A program made the translations under genes and the position numbers. Positions 40,665 through 49,918 of a stretch of 64,000 bases of DNA are shown one piece after another (within the stretch, counting starts at the first letter, position 1; each line of letters begins with the position of its first letter). The DNA is from Microbacterium sp. (lineage in GTDB: Bacteria > Actinomycetota > Actinomycetes > Actinomycetales > Microbacteriaceae), in the NCBI GenBank assembly GCA_031277945.1, contig JAITLK010000002.1, forward strand, positions 434,001-498,000, written 5' to 3'. A model generated the notes under the pieces. It was not told the origin of the DNA. It worked only from the letters and a program-made list of their open reading frames with translations, and did no database searches.

Positions 40665-41958
40665 GCTCCGACCTCCCGCAGCACACCGTCGGCCACCGTG
40701 GCAGCGCCCTGGTGGATGGTCCACCGCACGCTTCCCGGCAGTTCACGACCCAGGTAGGGCGAGTTGACGCTGCGACCGCGGAGATCCTCGGTGGTGAAGG
40801 TGCCGCCGGCGCTCGGGTCGTACAGCACCAGTTCCGCCGGCTCCCCCGCAGCGAGCGGAGTGCCGTGTCCGGACAGGCGCCCGATACGAGCGGGCGTGCG
40901 GCTCATCACGCGCGCGACGTCGTCCCAGCCGAGCAGGCCGGTCTCCACCATGGCGAGGTGGACAACGCGCAGGGCGCTCTCCAGACCCACCATGCCGTTG
41001 GCCGCAGCCGCCCACTCACAGGACTTGTTCTCGGCGGGGTGCGGAGCGTGGTCGGTGGCGACGATGTCGATCGTGCCGTCGGCCAGGCCCTCGCGCACCG
41101 CGAGCACGTCCTCTTCCCGGCGCAGCGGCGGGTTCACCTTGTATCGAGCGTCGTAGCCACGCACCAGGTCGTCGGTGAGGAGGAGATGGTGTGGCGTGAC
41201 CTCGGCGGTAACGTTGATGCCCCGCTTCTTCGCCCAGCGGATGATGTCCACCGACCCCGCCGTAGACAGGTGGCAGACGTGCAGCCGCGAGCCCACATGC
41301 TCGGCGAGCAGGACGTCCCGCGCGATGATGGATTCCTCCGCCACCGCCGGCCATCCGGCGAGACCGAGCTCGGCCGAGACGACGCCCTCGTTCATCTGAG
41401 CGCCTTCGGTGAGGCGCGGATCCTGGGCGTGCTGCGCGATCACGCCGTCGAACGCCTTCACGTACTCCAGCGCGCGACGCATGATGAGCGGGTCGAACAC
41501 GCAGAACCCGTCGTCGCTGAAGACGCGGACCTGGGCGCGGGACTCCGCCATGGCACCGAGCTCGGCGAGGCGCTCGCCCTTCTGCCCGACGGTGACGGCA
41601 CCGATGGGCTGCACCGTGGCGTATCCGGCGGCCTCCCCCAGAGCCAGCTCCTGCTCCACCACGCCGGCGGTGTCGGCCACGGGCGAGGTGTTCGGCATCG
41701 CGAAGACCGCGGTGAACCCTCCGGCCGCGGCGGCACGGGTTCCGGTGAGGATCGTCTCGGACGCTTCGTAGCCGGGCTCACGAAGGTGCGTGTGCAGGTC
41801 GACGAGCCCCGGCAGCGCCACGAGACCATCGGCGTCGATGCGTCGAGCACCGGCAGAGCTGAGCCCCATCCCGATCTCGGCGATACGCCCGTCCGCGACG
41901 AGGATGTCGGCGCGATCGCCGCCCTCCAGGGAGGCTCCGACGATGAGCAGGCCGTCGT

Positions 41959-41962
<4 letters not shown>
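40661..41962 (-). CDS. pyrC: Dihydroorotase
   Basis: A 433-residue zinc amidohydrolase of the long (class I) type. The metal ligands are in [15 protein letters not shown], with later His residues in [10 protein letters not shown] and TPHHLLLT and the Asp in VATDHAPHP. The bridging Lys of some homologues is replaced by an Asp/His-type site here, which I could not resolve by eye. The ATG at 41962 has GAGAGGA upstream and overlaps pyrB by four bases. Confidence 0.96.
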
Positions 41963-42923
<961 letters not shown>

Positions 42924-42927
<4 letters not shown>

Positions 42928-43454
42928 GACTCGATCGTCACCTCGTCCACGCCATCGATCTCCGCGAGGCGGACGTGCACGCGCTCCTCGCGGGCGCTGG
43001 GCAGGTTCTTGCCGACGAAGTCCGGCCGGATCGGCAGCTCCCGGTGTCCGCGATCCACCAGGATCGCCAGGCGCACGGCGGACGGACGGCCGATCGACTG
43101 CAGCGCATCGAGCGAGGCCCGGATCGAGCGACCCGAGAACAGCACGTCGTCGACGAGCACGACGGTGCGTCCGTCGACACCGCCGGCGGGGATCTCGGTC
43201 GGACCGGGCGAGCGGGTGGGCTGGCGGGCGAGATCGTCACGGAACAGCGTGACATCGAGCGATCCCACCGGGACCGGAACTCCGGCGATGTCGCTCATGA
43301 TCACGGACATCCGCTTCGCCAGCGTGACGCCGCGCGTGGGGATGCCCAGAAGGACGATGCCATCGACGCCGCGATGCGACTCGATCACCTCGTGCGAGAT
43401 GCGGGTCAGCGCCCGCGTGATGTCGGCTTCGTGGAGCACAGTTCGAGTGCCCAT
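42924..43454 (-). CDS. pyrR: PyrR bifunctional regulator/uracil phosphoribosyltransferase
   Basis: A 176-residue PRT-fold protein. It binds pyr mRNA when UMP is high and has weak uracil phosphoribosyltransferase activity. The PRPP motif [21 protein letters not shown] is intact; [13 protein letters not shown] follows the N-terminal helix [14 protein letters not shown]. It leads the pyr operon, and its own leader carries a PyrR-type RNA loop, so autoregulation is expected. Confidence 0.97.
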
Positions 43455-43458
43455 GGCC

Positions 43459-43490
43459 GCTCCCTTCTCCGCCTCTCTGGACGGGGTTAA
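43459..43490 (-). promoter_or_regulatory. PyrR-binding RNA loop overlapping the pyrR ribosome binding site
   Basis: On the transcript, CCAGAGAGGC (43480-43471) matches the conserved PyrR loop (UCCNGNGAGG), flanked by CCG/CGG pairs and followed by GGAGAAGGGAG, which includes the ribosome binding site five bases before the ATG. In mycobacteria PyrR represses translation this way; the same is inferred here, since no terminator/antiterminator is visible. Confidence 0.75.
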
Positions 43491-43511
43491 AGGTTGCTTT
43501 CGACTCGGACC

Positions 43512-43541
43512 AGTCTATCGCCGCTCGCCGGCGTCTTCGAA
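43512..43541 (-). promoter_or_regulatory. Promoter of the pyrimidine operon
   Basis: TTCGAA (43536-43541) and TAGACT (43512-43517) are 18 bases apart. Predicted transcription start is near 43505, leaving a leader of about 50 bases that contains the PyrR loop. Confidence 0.55.
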
Positions 43542-43557
43542 CCGATGACGGCGGGTG

Positions 43558-45153
43558 TCAGACACCACCGAGATCGGCGGGCGCCGTCGCCGCGAGCGTG
43601 AGATCGTCGCCGGCCTTCGATGCACGGATCGGATGTCCGAACGACGTGATGCACTTCCCGGTATTGAGGTCCCACTTCCAGTCGTGCAGGGAGCAAGTGA
43701 GGACGCCGTCCTCATCGATCTTGCCGGTCTTGGTGAGGTCGGCTCGCAGGTGCGGGCAGCGGCGCTGCACCACCCAGTCACCGATCTGCGCATCCTCGGT
43801 CTGATCGGACTGCTCGGCGTACCAGTTCTCCGTGTACTCGATGCGATCGCGCGAGAGGCATTTCATGAAGGTATAGATGAACTCGTTGAACTTGCCGATG
43901 CGCGCGGTCTGGAACTGCATCGAGAGGAAGATCGAGTTGGACCAGTCGATCTCGCCGTCGGCGATGTTCGTGGAGACGAGGTCGGCGGGGATGCGGAACC
44001 AGAAGTTGCACTCCTCCCCCGCGTATTCGCGCAGCTTCGCCTTGGGGAAGTCCACGACCATGTCGAGCTCGCCGATCGTGTAGCGGACCGGGCCGCCCAC
44101 TCCGTTGCGCATGATGCGCGCGCGGCGCAGCAGCGGCTCCCACCACTCCTTGAGCTTCTCCAGCATGACGGCTGGTTCGAGGACCGCCGCACGCGAGGCC
44201 TCCTCGTCACGGATCTCCTGCTGGCGCGACGCGCGCTGTTCCTCCAGGTAGCCCCATTTGTCGGCGAACATGCGGTCGATCTCGTCCTGCGAGTAGAACG
44301 TCTGCTCGACAGAGACGTCACCGTCGACGATCGTGACGACCGTTCCCGGGATGAAGACGTGGCCGTCGTACTGGGGCGCTTCCTCCTTCATCCGGGCGAT
44401 GAACTCCACCTGGTCGGTGAAGATGCCGACCGAGTCGTTTCGGCCGAGTCCATTCGAATCGAACACGTCGTCACGCAGGAACATCGGCGGGCCGGCCATC
44501 GGGAAGACGTGGGGAGCGTCGACCTTGTCGATGTAGAACATCGCGCGCTTGTGCTGCGCCTCACGCTTGAGATGGGCGAAATTCTGCTTCGCGTCCAGGG
44601 GGAGGTCATAGACCATCGGCCACCAGATGGCACCGGAGAACTGGGTGAAGTAGGCGTCCGGCTTGCCGAAGGACAGCAGCGCCTCCAGATCCAGCGGATG
44701 AGAGTCGTTCTGGTTCAGGACCGACGCGGTGCCGTCATCCAGGGAGAGCGACGAGTCGCCGATGGGCCCGTCGCTGGGTGCGCGCAGCGGAGTCACCATG
44801 ATCTTCAGCGGACCGCGCTCGAGAACCTCGCCCGCCTGCGTGTAGGTGATGTTGTGATAGCCGAGCTTTCGGAGGTCCTGCTCCAGATCGTCCGTCGGGT
44901 AGTCAGGCAGCAGCACCTCGATGTCCTTGCGGACGTAGGTCTCCAGCAGCCACGGATCGAAGTGGTCGCGGTGGCGGTGCGAGACGTAGAGGAAGTCGGC
45001 CTCGCGGCCGAAGCGCTCCCAGTCGAGGCCGCGGTTGTCCGGGAACGGGAACCAGGATCCGAAGAACGCCGGCTTCACCCAGGGGTCGCAGAGGACATTT
45101 CCCCCGGTGGTCTCGATGAACATTCCGGCGTGGCCGAGTCCCGTGATCCGCAT
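43558..45153 (-). CDS. Metallo-beta-lactamase fold protein fused to a Rieske domain
   Basis: A 531-residue protein with no recognised assignment. The N-terminal MBL domain has the zinc motif H59-x-H61-x-D63-H64 in SHRHRDHFDPW, preceded by GHAGMFIETTGGNVLCDPW. The C-terminus has Rieske ligands C466-P-H468 and C487-x2-H490 (CSLHDWKWDL), so a 2Fe-2S cluster is expected. The same two domains, in the other order, build CMP-Neu5Ac hydroxylase, but direct equivalence is doubtful. The ATG at 45153 has AAGGAGAG. It is expressed divergently from thrC and stands alone. Confidence 0.88.
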   Translation of the reverse strand: MRITGLGHAGMFIETTGGNVLCDPWVKPAFFGSWFPFPDNRGLDWERFGREADFLYVSHRHRDHFDPWLLETYVRKDIEVLLPDYPTDDLEQDLRKLGYHNITYTQAGEVLERGPLKIMVTPLRAPSDGPIGDSSLSLDDGTASVLNQNDSHPLDLEALLSFGKPDAYFTQFSGAIWWPMVYDLPLDAKQNFAHLKREAQHKRAMFYIDKVDAPHVFPMAGPPMFLRDDVFDSNGLGRNDSVGIFTDQVEFIARMKEEAPQYDGHVFIPGTVVTIVDGDVSVEQTFYSQDEIDRMFADKWGYLEEQRASRQQEIRDEEASRAAVLEPAVMLEKLKEWWEPLLRRARIMRNGVGGPVRYTIGELDMVVDFPKAKLREYAGEECNFWFRIPADLVSTNIADGEIDWSNSIFLSMQFQTARIGKFNEFIYTFMKCLSRDRIEYTENWYAEQSDQTEDAQIGDWVVQRRCPHLRADLTKTGKIDEDGVLTCSLHDWKWDLNTGKCITSFGHPIRASKAGDDLTLAATAPADLGGV

Positions 45154-45180
45154 GGCTCTCCTTCTCATTGGAACCTGTCG

Positions 45181-45186
45181 ATTCTA
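45181..45186 (-). promoter_or_regulatory. -10 box TAGAAT of the MBL-Rieske gene
   Basis: TAGAAT gives a leader of about 20 bases that includes the AAGGAGAG ribosome binding site before the ATG at 45153. Confidence 0.5.
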
Positions 45187-45260
45187 CGTGGCGGCTCCTT
45201 GGGTGCGCCTGTGGCCCGCCGTGAGAAATGCGGGCGTCACGTGGCCGACCGGCCCATCCC

Positions 45261-45283
45261 GTGCCCTCTAGGCTGGAGGGCAC
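45261..45283 (+). promoter_or_regulatory. thrC -10 box inside a perfect inverted repeat
   Basis: GTGCCCTC (45261-45268) and GAGGGCAC (45276-45283) are perfect 8-bp arms around a 7-base centre that contains the TAGGCT -10 box (45269-45274). A dimeric repressor bound here would block RNA polymerase. The downstream arm would also be at the start of the transcript, so an RNA role is excluded because the upstream arm is not transcribed. Confidence 0.6.
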
Positions 45284-45313
45284 GACCTCCGCCCGCTCCG
45301 TCGAAGGATTCCC

Positions 45314-46738
45314 GTGCAGTACATCTCCACCCGTGGCACCGCTCTCGGACAGTACACCGACGTTCTCGTCGCCGGCCTCGCGCCCGATGGCGGACTCGCC
45401 GTGCCGGCCGAAGTTCCCACCGTCCCCGCCTCAACCTTCGAGTCGTGGCGCACGCTGTCGTATCCGGAGCTGGCGGCCGAGGTCATCGGGCTCTTCGCCA
45501 CGGACATCCCCCGCGCAGACCTCGATCGCCTCACGGCAGCGGCGTACGGAGGATCCAAGTTCGAGTCCGACGACATCGTCCCGCTCACGGACATCGGCGG
45601 GGGGATGACCCTCGTGGGTCTCTCGGAGGGCCCCACGCTGGCCTTCAAGGACATGGCGATGCAGTTCCTCGGCGAGGCGATGGAGTACGCCCTCGCAAAG
45701 AACCACGACATCCTCAACATCCTCGGCGCGACCTCCGGCGACACCGGATCGGCGGCCGAGTACGCCTTCCGCGGCCGGGATCGCATCGGTATCTTCATGC
45801 TCTCGCCCCAGGGTCGGATGAGCGCATTCCAGCGCGCGCAGATGTACTCGCTGCAGGACGAGAACGTGCACAATATCGCGGTCGAGGGTGTCTTCGATGA
45901 CTGCCAGCACCTCGTGAAGACCCTCTCCGAGGATCTCGCGTTCAAGGATGCGCAGCACCTCGGCGCCGTCAACTCGATCAACTTCGGGCGGATCTCGGCG
46001 CAGATCGTCTACTACGTGTGGGCGTGGCTGCGCGCGACGGACGCCGTTCCCGCCGAGCAGCGAGCGGCGTTCGAGGTGTCGTTCGCGGTCCCGTCGGGCA
46101 ACTTCGGCAACATCCTCTCGGGCTACTACGCCAAGCTGCTCGGCGTTCCCGTGCGACGCCTGGTGCTCGCCTCCAACGAGAACAACGTCCTGGACGACTT
46201 CTTCCGCACCGGGATCTACCGCCCGCGCACCTCGGCGGAGACGCTGGCAACGTCCAGCCCGTCGATGGACGTATCGAAGGCCTCCAACCTGGAGCGTTTC
46301 GTGTTCGACCTGCTCGGGCGCGATGCGGAGCGCACCGCGGGTACATGGCGAACACTGGCGGAGACCGGGTCGTTCGATCTGACGTCCGAGCAGCCTCGTC
46401 TCGGCACGGAATTCGGTTTCGCCTCCGGCACCTCGACCCACGAGGACCGCATCCGGGTCATCCGTGACGTGTTCCAGCGCAGCGGCGTCATCATCGACCC
46501 CCACACGGCTGACGGCGCCGGGGTGGCGGCCGACTTCGTCGAGGACGGTGTACCGATGCTCGTCCTGGAGACCGCCAAGCCGCGCAAGTTCCCGGAGACC
46601 ATCGCCGAGGCGCTCGGAGAGACGCCGGAGCCGCCCGCGTCCGTGCGCGCGCTCATGGACGCTCCGCAGCGCGTGGTGCACATGGCCAACGACGAGCAGG
46701 CCCTTCGCGAGTTCATCCAGGCTCGCGCCGTCCGCTGA
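45314..46738 (+). CDS. thrC: Threonine synthase
   Basis: A 474-residue PLP enzyme converting O-phosphohomoserine to threonine. The PLP lysine is in GPTLAFKDMAMQFLGEAMEY, the phosphate/serine loop in LGATSGDTGSAAEYAF, and SVPSGNFGN-like VPSGNFGNILSGY follows. Length and N-terminus (YISTRGTALGQYTDVLVAGLAPDGGL) place it with the longer E. coli/yeast type rather than the short type. The GTG at 45314 has AAGGA eight bases upstream. It is not linked to thrA or thrB here. Confidence 0.97.
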   Translation: MQYISTRGTALGQYTDVLVAGLAPDGGLAVPAEVPTVPASTFESWRTLSYPELAAEVIGLFATDIPRADLDRLTAAAYGGSKFESDDIVPLTDIGGGMTLVGLSEGPTLAFKDMAMQFLGEAMEYALAKNHDILNILGATSGDTGSAAEYAFRGRDRIGIFMLSPQGRMSAFQRAQMYSLQDENVHNIAVEGVFDDCQHLVKTLSEDLAFKDAQHLGAVNSINFGRISAQIVYYVWAWLRATDAVPAEQRAAFEVSFAVPSGNFGNILSGYYAKLLGVPVRRLVLASNENNVLDDFFRTGIYRPRTSAETLATSSPSMDVSKASNLERFVFDLLGRDAERTAGTWRTLAETGSFDLTSEQPRLGTEFGFASGTSTHEDRIRVIRDVFQRSGVIIDPHTADGAGVAADFVEDGVPMLVLETAKPRKFPETIAEALGETPEPPASVRALMDAPQRVVHMANDEQALREFIQARAVR

Positions 46739-46901
46739 CACCGCGAGGAGGCGCTCGCCGACGCACTCAGCGAGGCACCCGCGTGCGCACGAGACGGGCG
46801 CAGCGCCGCGAGATGAGGAGCCATCGGGCCCGATCACCTTCCTTCGGCGCCATCCCCCTCCTCCCGTGGCTCGCCGGCCGCCCCTCCAAGGAGGGTCGAC
46901 G
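46739..46901. other. Gap between thrC and the YdcF gene, nothing recognised
   Basis: These 163 bases separate convergent stops. Only a small CCCTCC-AA-GGAGGG hairpin at 46882-46895 stands out; it could be a weak terminator. No gene or repeat is seen. Confidence 0.6.
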
Positions 46902-47486
46902 TCAGCGCCGCCTGTCGTTGCAGCGGGAGCGCACCGCGGCGACGAATGTCACCAGAGGCCGCTCGCCGAAACGCCACTCACGCCCCCGCACGAGTCGAGC
47001 TCCCAGCTCGGGCCAGTCGGCCAGCAACATCGCGCGAGCGCGCACGGCATGGACCGGGTCGGAGACGATGGAGATCAAATCATCCGAGCGCAGGAGCGGT
47101 GCGGTGAAGGTGATGTTCTCGATCGTGCTGCGACTCTGCGATTCTCGAAGGATCACGCCGCGCCATCCCTGGCGGCGTGCCTCGGCTGCGAGAATCTCCG
47201 CTTCAGCGGTTTCCGAGTGCACCCGGCCGCCGGACACGATGAGAGCGCGAGGCACCGGCATGCTCCGCAGCGTGCGCAACCCGGCGCGCACCCGCCACCG
47301 GTTGATGAGGTTGGCGCTCTCACCGCGGTTGCCGAACCCCAGGACGACGACCACAGACCGGTTGCCCGCCGTCGCCGTGCCGAGATTGCGTCCCGTGGCG
47401 CGCCACGCCTCCCACTGCCCCCAGCCGAGCGCGGCCGCCGCGACGAGCAGCACTCCCCCGCCCAGCAGCTTCCATCCCGATCCCAC
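46902..47486 (-). CDS. YdcF family membrane-anchored protein (DUF218)
   Basis: A 194-residue protein with an N-terminal transmembrane helix (about residues 7-22) and a DUF218 domain outside the membrane. Family motifs are VVVVLGFGNRG, PRALIVSGGRVHSETAEAEILAAEA, ESQSRSTIENI and IVSDPVHAVRARAM. Related proteins act on envelope or SAM-linked substrates; the role here is unknown. GTG 47486 is six bases from TAGCGT. Confidence 0.88.
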   Translation of the reverse strand: MGSGWKLLGGGVLLVAAAALGWGQWEAWRATGRNLGTATAGNRSVVVVLGFGNRGESANLINRWRVRAGLRTLRSMPVPRALIVSGGRVHSETAEAEILAAEARRQGWRGVILRESQSRSTIENITFTAPLLRSDDLISIVSDPVHAVRARAMLLADWPELGARLVRGREWRFGERPLVTFVAAVRSRCNDRRR

Positions 47487-47492
47487 ACCCCC

Positions 47493-47498
47493 ACGCTA
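47493..47498 (-). promoter_or_regulatory. -10 box TAGCGT, leaderless promoter of the YdcF gene
   Basis: TAGCGT ends six bases (GGGGGT) before the GTG at 47486. Confidence 0.55.
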
Positions 47499-47642
47499 CG
47501 CCGCGCCCCTCGCCTCAGACCCCGCCGCCCCCTCGACACACCATCCGCGTCGGCTCCGGAATCACCTGCCGACTCTCGCCGTCTCTGCCCGGTTGCTGAG
47601 CGCGCGAAAGGATCGCCCTCGTGCAATGGCTACGGAGAATGC

Positions 47643-47674
47643 GAAACGCCCGTCCCTCGCGGGACGGGCGTTTC
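47643..47674. terminator. Hairpin terminator after nusB
   Basis: A perfect 14-bp stem (47643-47656 with 47661-47674) with loop TCGC begins eight bases past the nusB stop. It also insulates the YdcF gene. Confidence 0.88.
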
Positions 47675-47682
47675 AGCGGTGA

Positions 47683-48093
47683 TCAGCTCGAGCGGGCGAT
47701 ACGGGCGAGGACACCGTGCACGAACGCGCCGGAGTCGTCGGTGGAGTATTCCTTCGCGAGTTCCACGGCCTCGTCGATCGCGACGGCGGCGGGGACGTCG
47801 TCGTTGAAGAGGATCTCCCAGCTGGCCATGCGCAGCAGCGCACGGTCGATGGCCGGCATGCGATCGATCTTCCAGTCGCGAGCGTGCGTCACGATCTGCT
47901 CGTCGATCTCGTCGCGATGATCGAGCACGCCGTCGACGATCTCGCGCGCGTACAGCCACGAGGCCTCGCGCGCCGGTTCGCCCGCTGCGCGCTGCGCCTC
48001 CGCGGCGAGCGTCACATCGAGCGCGTCACCACGGACGTCGGACGAGAAGAGGATGTCGAGCGCGCGCTTGCGCGCCTTGGTGCGTGCAGACAT
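47683..48093 (-). CDS. nusB: Transcription antitermination protein NusB
   Basis: A 136-residue all-helical protein that, with NusE, binds boxA and supports rRNA antitermination. The N-terminal ARKRALDILFSSDVRG and the conserved IDRALLRMASWEILFNDDVPAAVAIDEAVELAKEY are diagnostic. It follows efp by eight bases and ends at a strong terminator. Confidence 0.97.
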   Translation of the reverse strand: MSARTKARKRALDILFSSDVRGDALDVTLAAEAQRAAGEPAREASWLYAREIVDGVLDHRDEIDEQIVTHARDWKIDRMPAIDRALLRMASWEILFNDDVPAAVAIDEAVELAKEYSTDDSGAFVHGVLARIARSS

Positions 48094-48101
48094 TCAGCGG
48101 A

Positions 48102-48665
48102 TCAGTCGTTGACGCGGCCGAGGTAGTCACCCGTGCGCGTGTCGACCTTGACCTTCGTGCCGGTCTCCAGGAACAGCGGAACCTGGATCTCGTAGCCGGT
48201 CTGCACCGTCGCGGGCTTGGTGCCGGCCGAGGAGCGGTCGCCCTGCAGACCCGGCTCCGTGTAGGTGATCTCGAGCACGACGGATGCGGGAAGCTCCACA
48301 TACAGCGGGTTGCCGTTGTTGAGCGCGATCTGCACCATCTGGTTCTCGAGCATGAAGTTCGCGGCGTCGCCGACGGTTGCGGCGGCGACGGTGAGCTGGT
48401 CGTAGTCGTCGACATCCATGAAGACGAAGTTCTCGCCGTCGTTGTAGAGGTACTGGAAGTCTCGACGATCGACGTTCTCGATCTCGACCTTGGCACCGGC
48501 GTTGAAGGTGCGGTCGATGGTCTTACCGGTGACGACGTTCTTGAGCTTGGTACGGACGAACGCACCGCCCTTGCCCGGCTTGACGTGCTGGAACTCCACG
48601 ACGCTCAGCAGCTGGCCGTCGATCTTGAGGACGACGCCGTTCTTGATGTCCGCGGTGGATGCCAT
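48102..48665 (-). CDS. efp: Elongation factor P
   Basis: A 187-residue three-domain protein that rescues ribosomes stalled at polyproline. [21 protein letters not shown] starts domain 1, and the tip loop [15 protein letters not shown] carries the conserved Lys. The C-terminal [14 protein letters not shown] matches the family signature. The ATG at 48665 gives the standard length. It forms an operon with nusB. Confidence 0.98.
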   Translation of the reverse strand: MASTADIKNGVVLKIDGQLLSVVEFQHVKPGKGGAFVRTKLKNVVTGKTIDRTFNAGAKVEIENVDRRDFQYLYNDGENFVFMDVDDYDQLTVAAATVGDAANFMLENQMVQIALNNGNPLYVELPASVVLEITYTEPGLQGDRSSAGTKPATVQTGYEIQVPLFLETGTKVKVDTRTGDYLGRVND

Positions 48666-48717
48666 GGGAAGTGATTCCGTTTCGTCTGTGGGAGTGGCCG
48701 GCGGTGGCCGACTCGTC

Positions 48718-48723
48718 ATTCTA
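48718..48723 (-). promoter_or_regulatory. -10 box TAGAAT of efp-nusB
   Basis: TAGAAT predicts a leader of about 45 bases before the efp ATG at 48665. The leader contains GGCC/GGCC pairs but only a weak ribosome binding site (CGGAA). Confidence 0.5.
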
Positions 48724-48761
48724 TCGGACGCACCCGGTGATCCCCTGGGCGACGCGGAACC

Positions 48762-49220
48762 TCAGCCTTCCGCCTGCCCCTCCAGCAGGTCGCACAGCCG
48801 CTCGACCGCACGTGCGTACCCCGCAACGCCCTCACCGATCACGTGTACGGCAGCCACGTCTCGCACATACGAGAACCTGCGAAACTCCTCGCGGTTGTTG
48901 ATATCGGAGATGTGCACCTCGGCCGCGGGAATGCTGACGCTGTCCAGCGCGTCCCGCAGCACCACGGACGTGTGCGTCAGCCCGCCGGGGTTGATGATGA
49001 TCCCTGCGCAATCCAGGCGAGCGTCGTGAATCGCGTCGATGATGACGCCCTCATGGTTCGACTGCACCGCGCGCACATCGAAGCCGCGCGCTGCCGCCGT
49101 GGTGCGAACCAGGGCCTCCACATCGGCAAGGGTGTCGGTGCCGTACACCTCCGGCTGCCGCGTGCCGAGAAGGTTGAGGTTCGGTCCGTTCACGAGCAGC
49201 AGGCGACGAGGTGCGGTCAT
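48762..49220 (-). CDS. aroQ: 3-Dehydroquinate dehydratase, type II
   Basis: A 152-residue enzyme of the shikimate pathway. The catalytic Tyr/Arg region is RLLLVNGPNLNLLGTRQPEVYG; INPGGLTHTSV and EVHISDINNREEFR with its His follow. It is 3 kb from the aroE-aroC-aroK-aroB genes and is transcribed by itself. The ATG at 49220 is six bases from TAGCCT and diverges from the GrpB gene. Confidence 0.97.
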   Translation of the reverse strand: MTAPRRLLLVNGPNLNLLGTRQPEVYGTDTLADVEALVRTTAAARGFDVRAVQSNHEGVIIDAIHDARLDCAGIIINPGGLTHTSVVLRDALDSVSIPAAEVHISDINNREEFRRFSYVRDVAAVHVIGEGVAGYARAVERLCDLLEGQAEG

Positions 49221-49226
49221 GTTCGG

Positions 49227-49232
49227 AGGCTA
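49227..49232 (-). promoter_or_regulatory. -10 box TAGCCT, leaderless promoter of aroQ
   Basis: TAGCCT ends six bases (CCGAAC) before the aroQ ATG. CCGAAC cannot serve as a ribosome binding site. The facing grpB -10 box is 28 bp away. Confidence 0.7.
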
Positions 49233-49260
49233 TCAGCGAGATGGATGCGGCTGCATCGCA

Positions 49261-49266
49261 TAGCCT
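49261..49266 (+). promoter_or_regulatory. -10 box TAGCCT, leaderless promoter of the GrpB-family gene
   Basis: TAGCCT ends six bases (CGAAGG) before the ATG at 49273. With the aroQ box it forms a 52-bp divergent control region without any 5' leaders. Confidence 0.6.
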
Positions 49267-49272
49267 CGAAGG

Positions 49273-49896
49273 ATGTCCCCCACCGCCGCCGAGATCGCCA
49301 GCTTCCATGAGGACGAGCCTCCCGTCGGAGCGGATCCCTTCGTCTTTCGCCGGCCCGTGGCGCCCATCGTGATCGCGGAACCGGATCCGCGCTGGCCGCA
49401 GACCGCCGAGCAGGTCATCGCCACGGTACGCCGCGCCCTGGGACCACGCTGCCTGCGGATCGAGCACGTCGGATCGACCGCGGTCGCGGGTCTTCCCGCG
49501 AAACCTCTGATCGATCTGGACCTGATCGTTGCAAGACCCGATCGCGAATCCGACTACGTCCCGGCTCTGACGGCCGCGGGCTTCGTGCTGTCGGTGCGTG
49601 AGCCGTGGTGGCACGAGCACCGCATGTTCATCTACGACAACCCCGACGTGAACCTGCATGTGTTCTCCCCCTCAGCACCCGAACCCTGGAAGCACATCAT
49701 TCTGCGCGATCACCTGCGAGCGAATCCCCGGGACAGGGAACGCTACGCCGACGCGAAGCGTGCGGCGGCGGCAGCAGCCACCGCCGCGGGCGAACGCGTC
49801 ATGGAGTACAACGCGAGGAAGGAGACCGCGCTCCGCGAGATCCTGCTTCATGCGCTCGCCGCCGCCGGCTGCGCACCCGAGGAGGCGGCCAGCTGA
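49273..49896 (+). CDS. GrpB family protein (UPF0157), nucleotidyltransferase-like
   Basis: A 207-residue protein. The family core is visible: DPRWPQTAEQVIATVRRAL, RIEHVGSTAVAGLPAKPLIDLDLIV (a nucleotidyltransferase-like acidic strand), and HMFIYDNPDVNLHVFSP, then ILRDHLRANPRDRERYADAKRAAA. Family members are of the nucleotidyltransferase fold; substrates are mostly unknown, some link to CoA synthesis or dephosphocoenzyme A kinase fusions. The alpha/beta hydrolase follows 22 bp later with its own promoter. Confidence 0.92.
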   Translation: MSPTAAEIASFHEDEPPVGADPFVFRRPVAPIVIAEPDPRWPQTAEQVIATVRRALGPRCLRIEHVGSTAVAGLPAKPLIDLDLIVARPDRESDYVPALTAAGFVLSVREPWWHEHRMFIYDNPDVNLHVFSPSAPEPWKHIILRDHLRANPRDRERYADAKRAAAAAATAAGERVMEYNARKETALREILLHALAAAGCAPEEAAS

Positions 49897-49906
49897 TCCT
49901 CGGCAG

Positions 49907-49912
49907 TAGGGT
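49907..49912 (+). promoter_or_regulatory. -10 box TAGGGT, leaderless promoter of the hydrolase gene
   Basis: TAGGGT ends six bases (GTGCCC) before the ATG at 49919. An in-frame GTG occupies those bases, but the spacing argues for the ATG. Confidence 0.55.
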
Positions 49913-49918
49913 GTGCCC

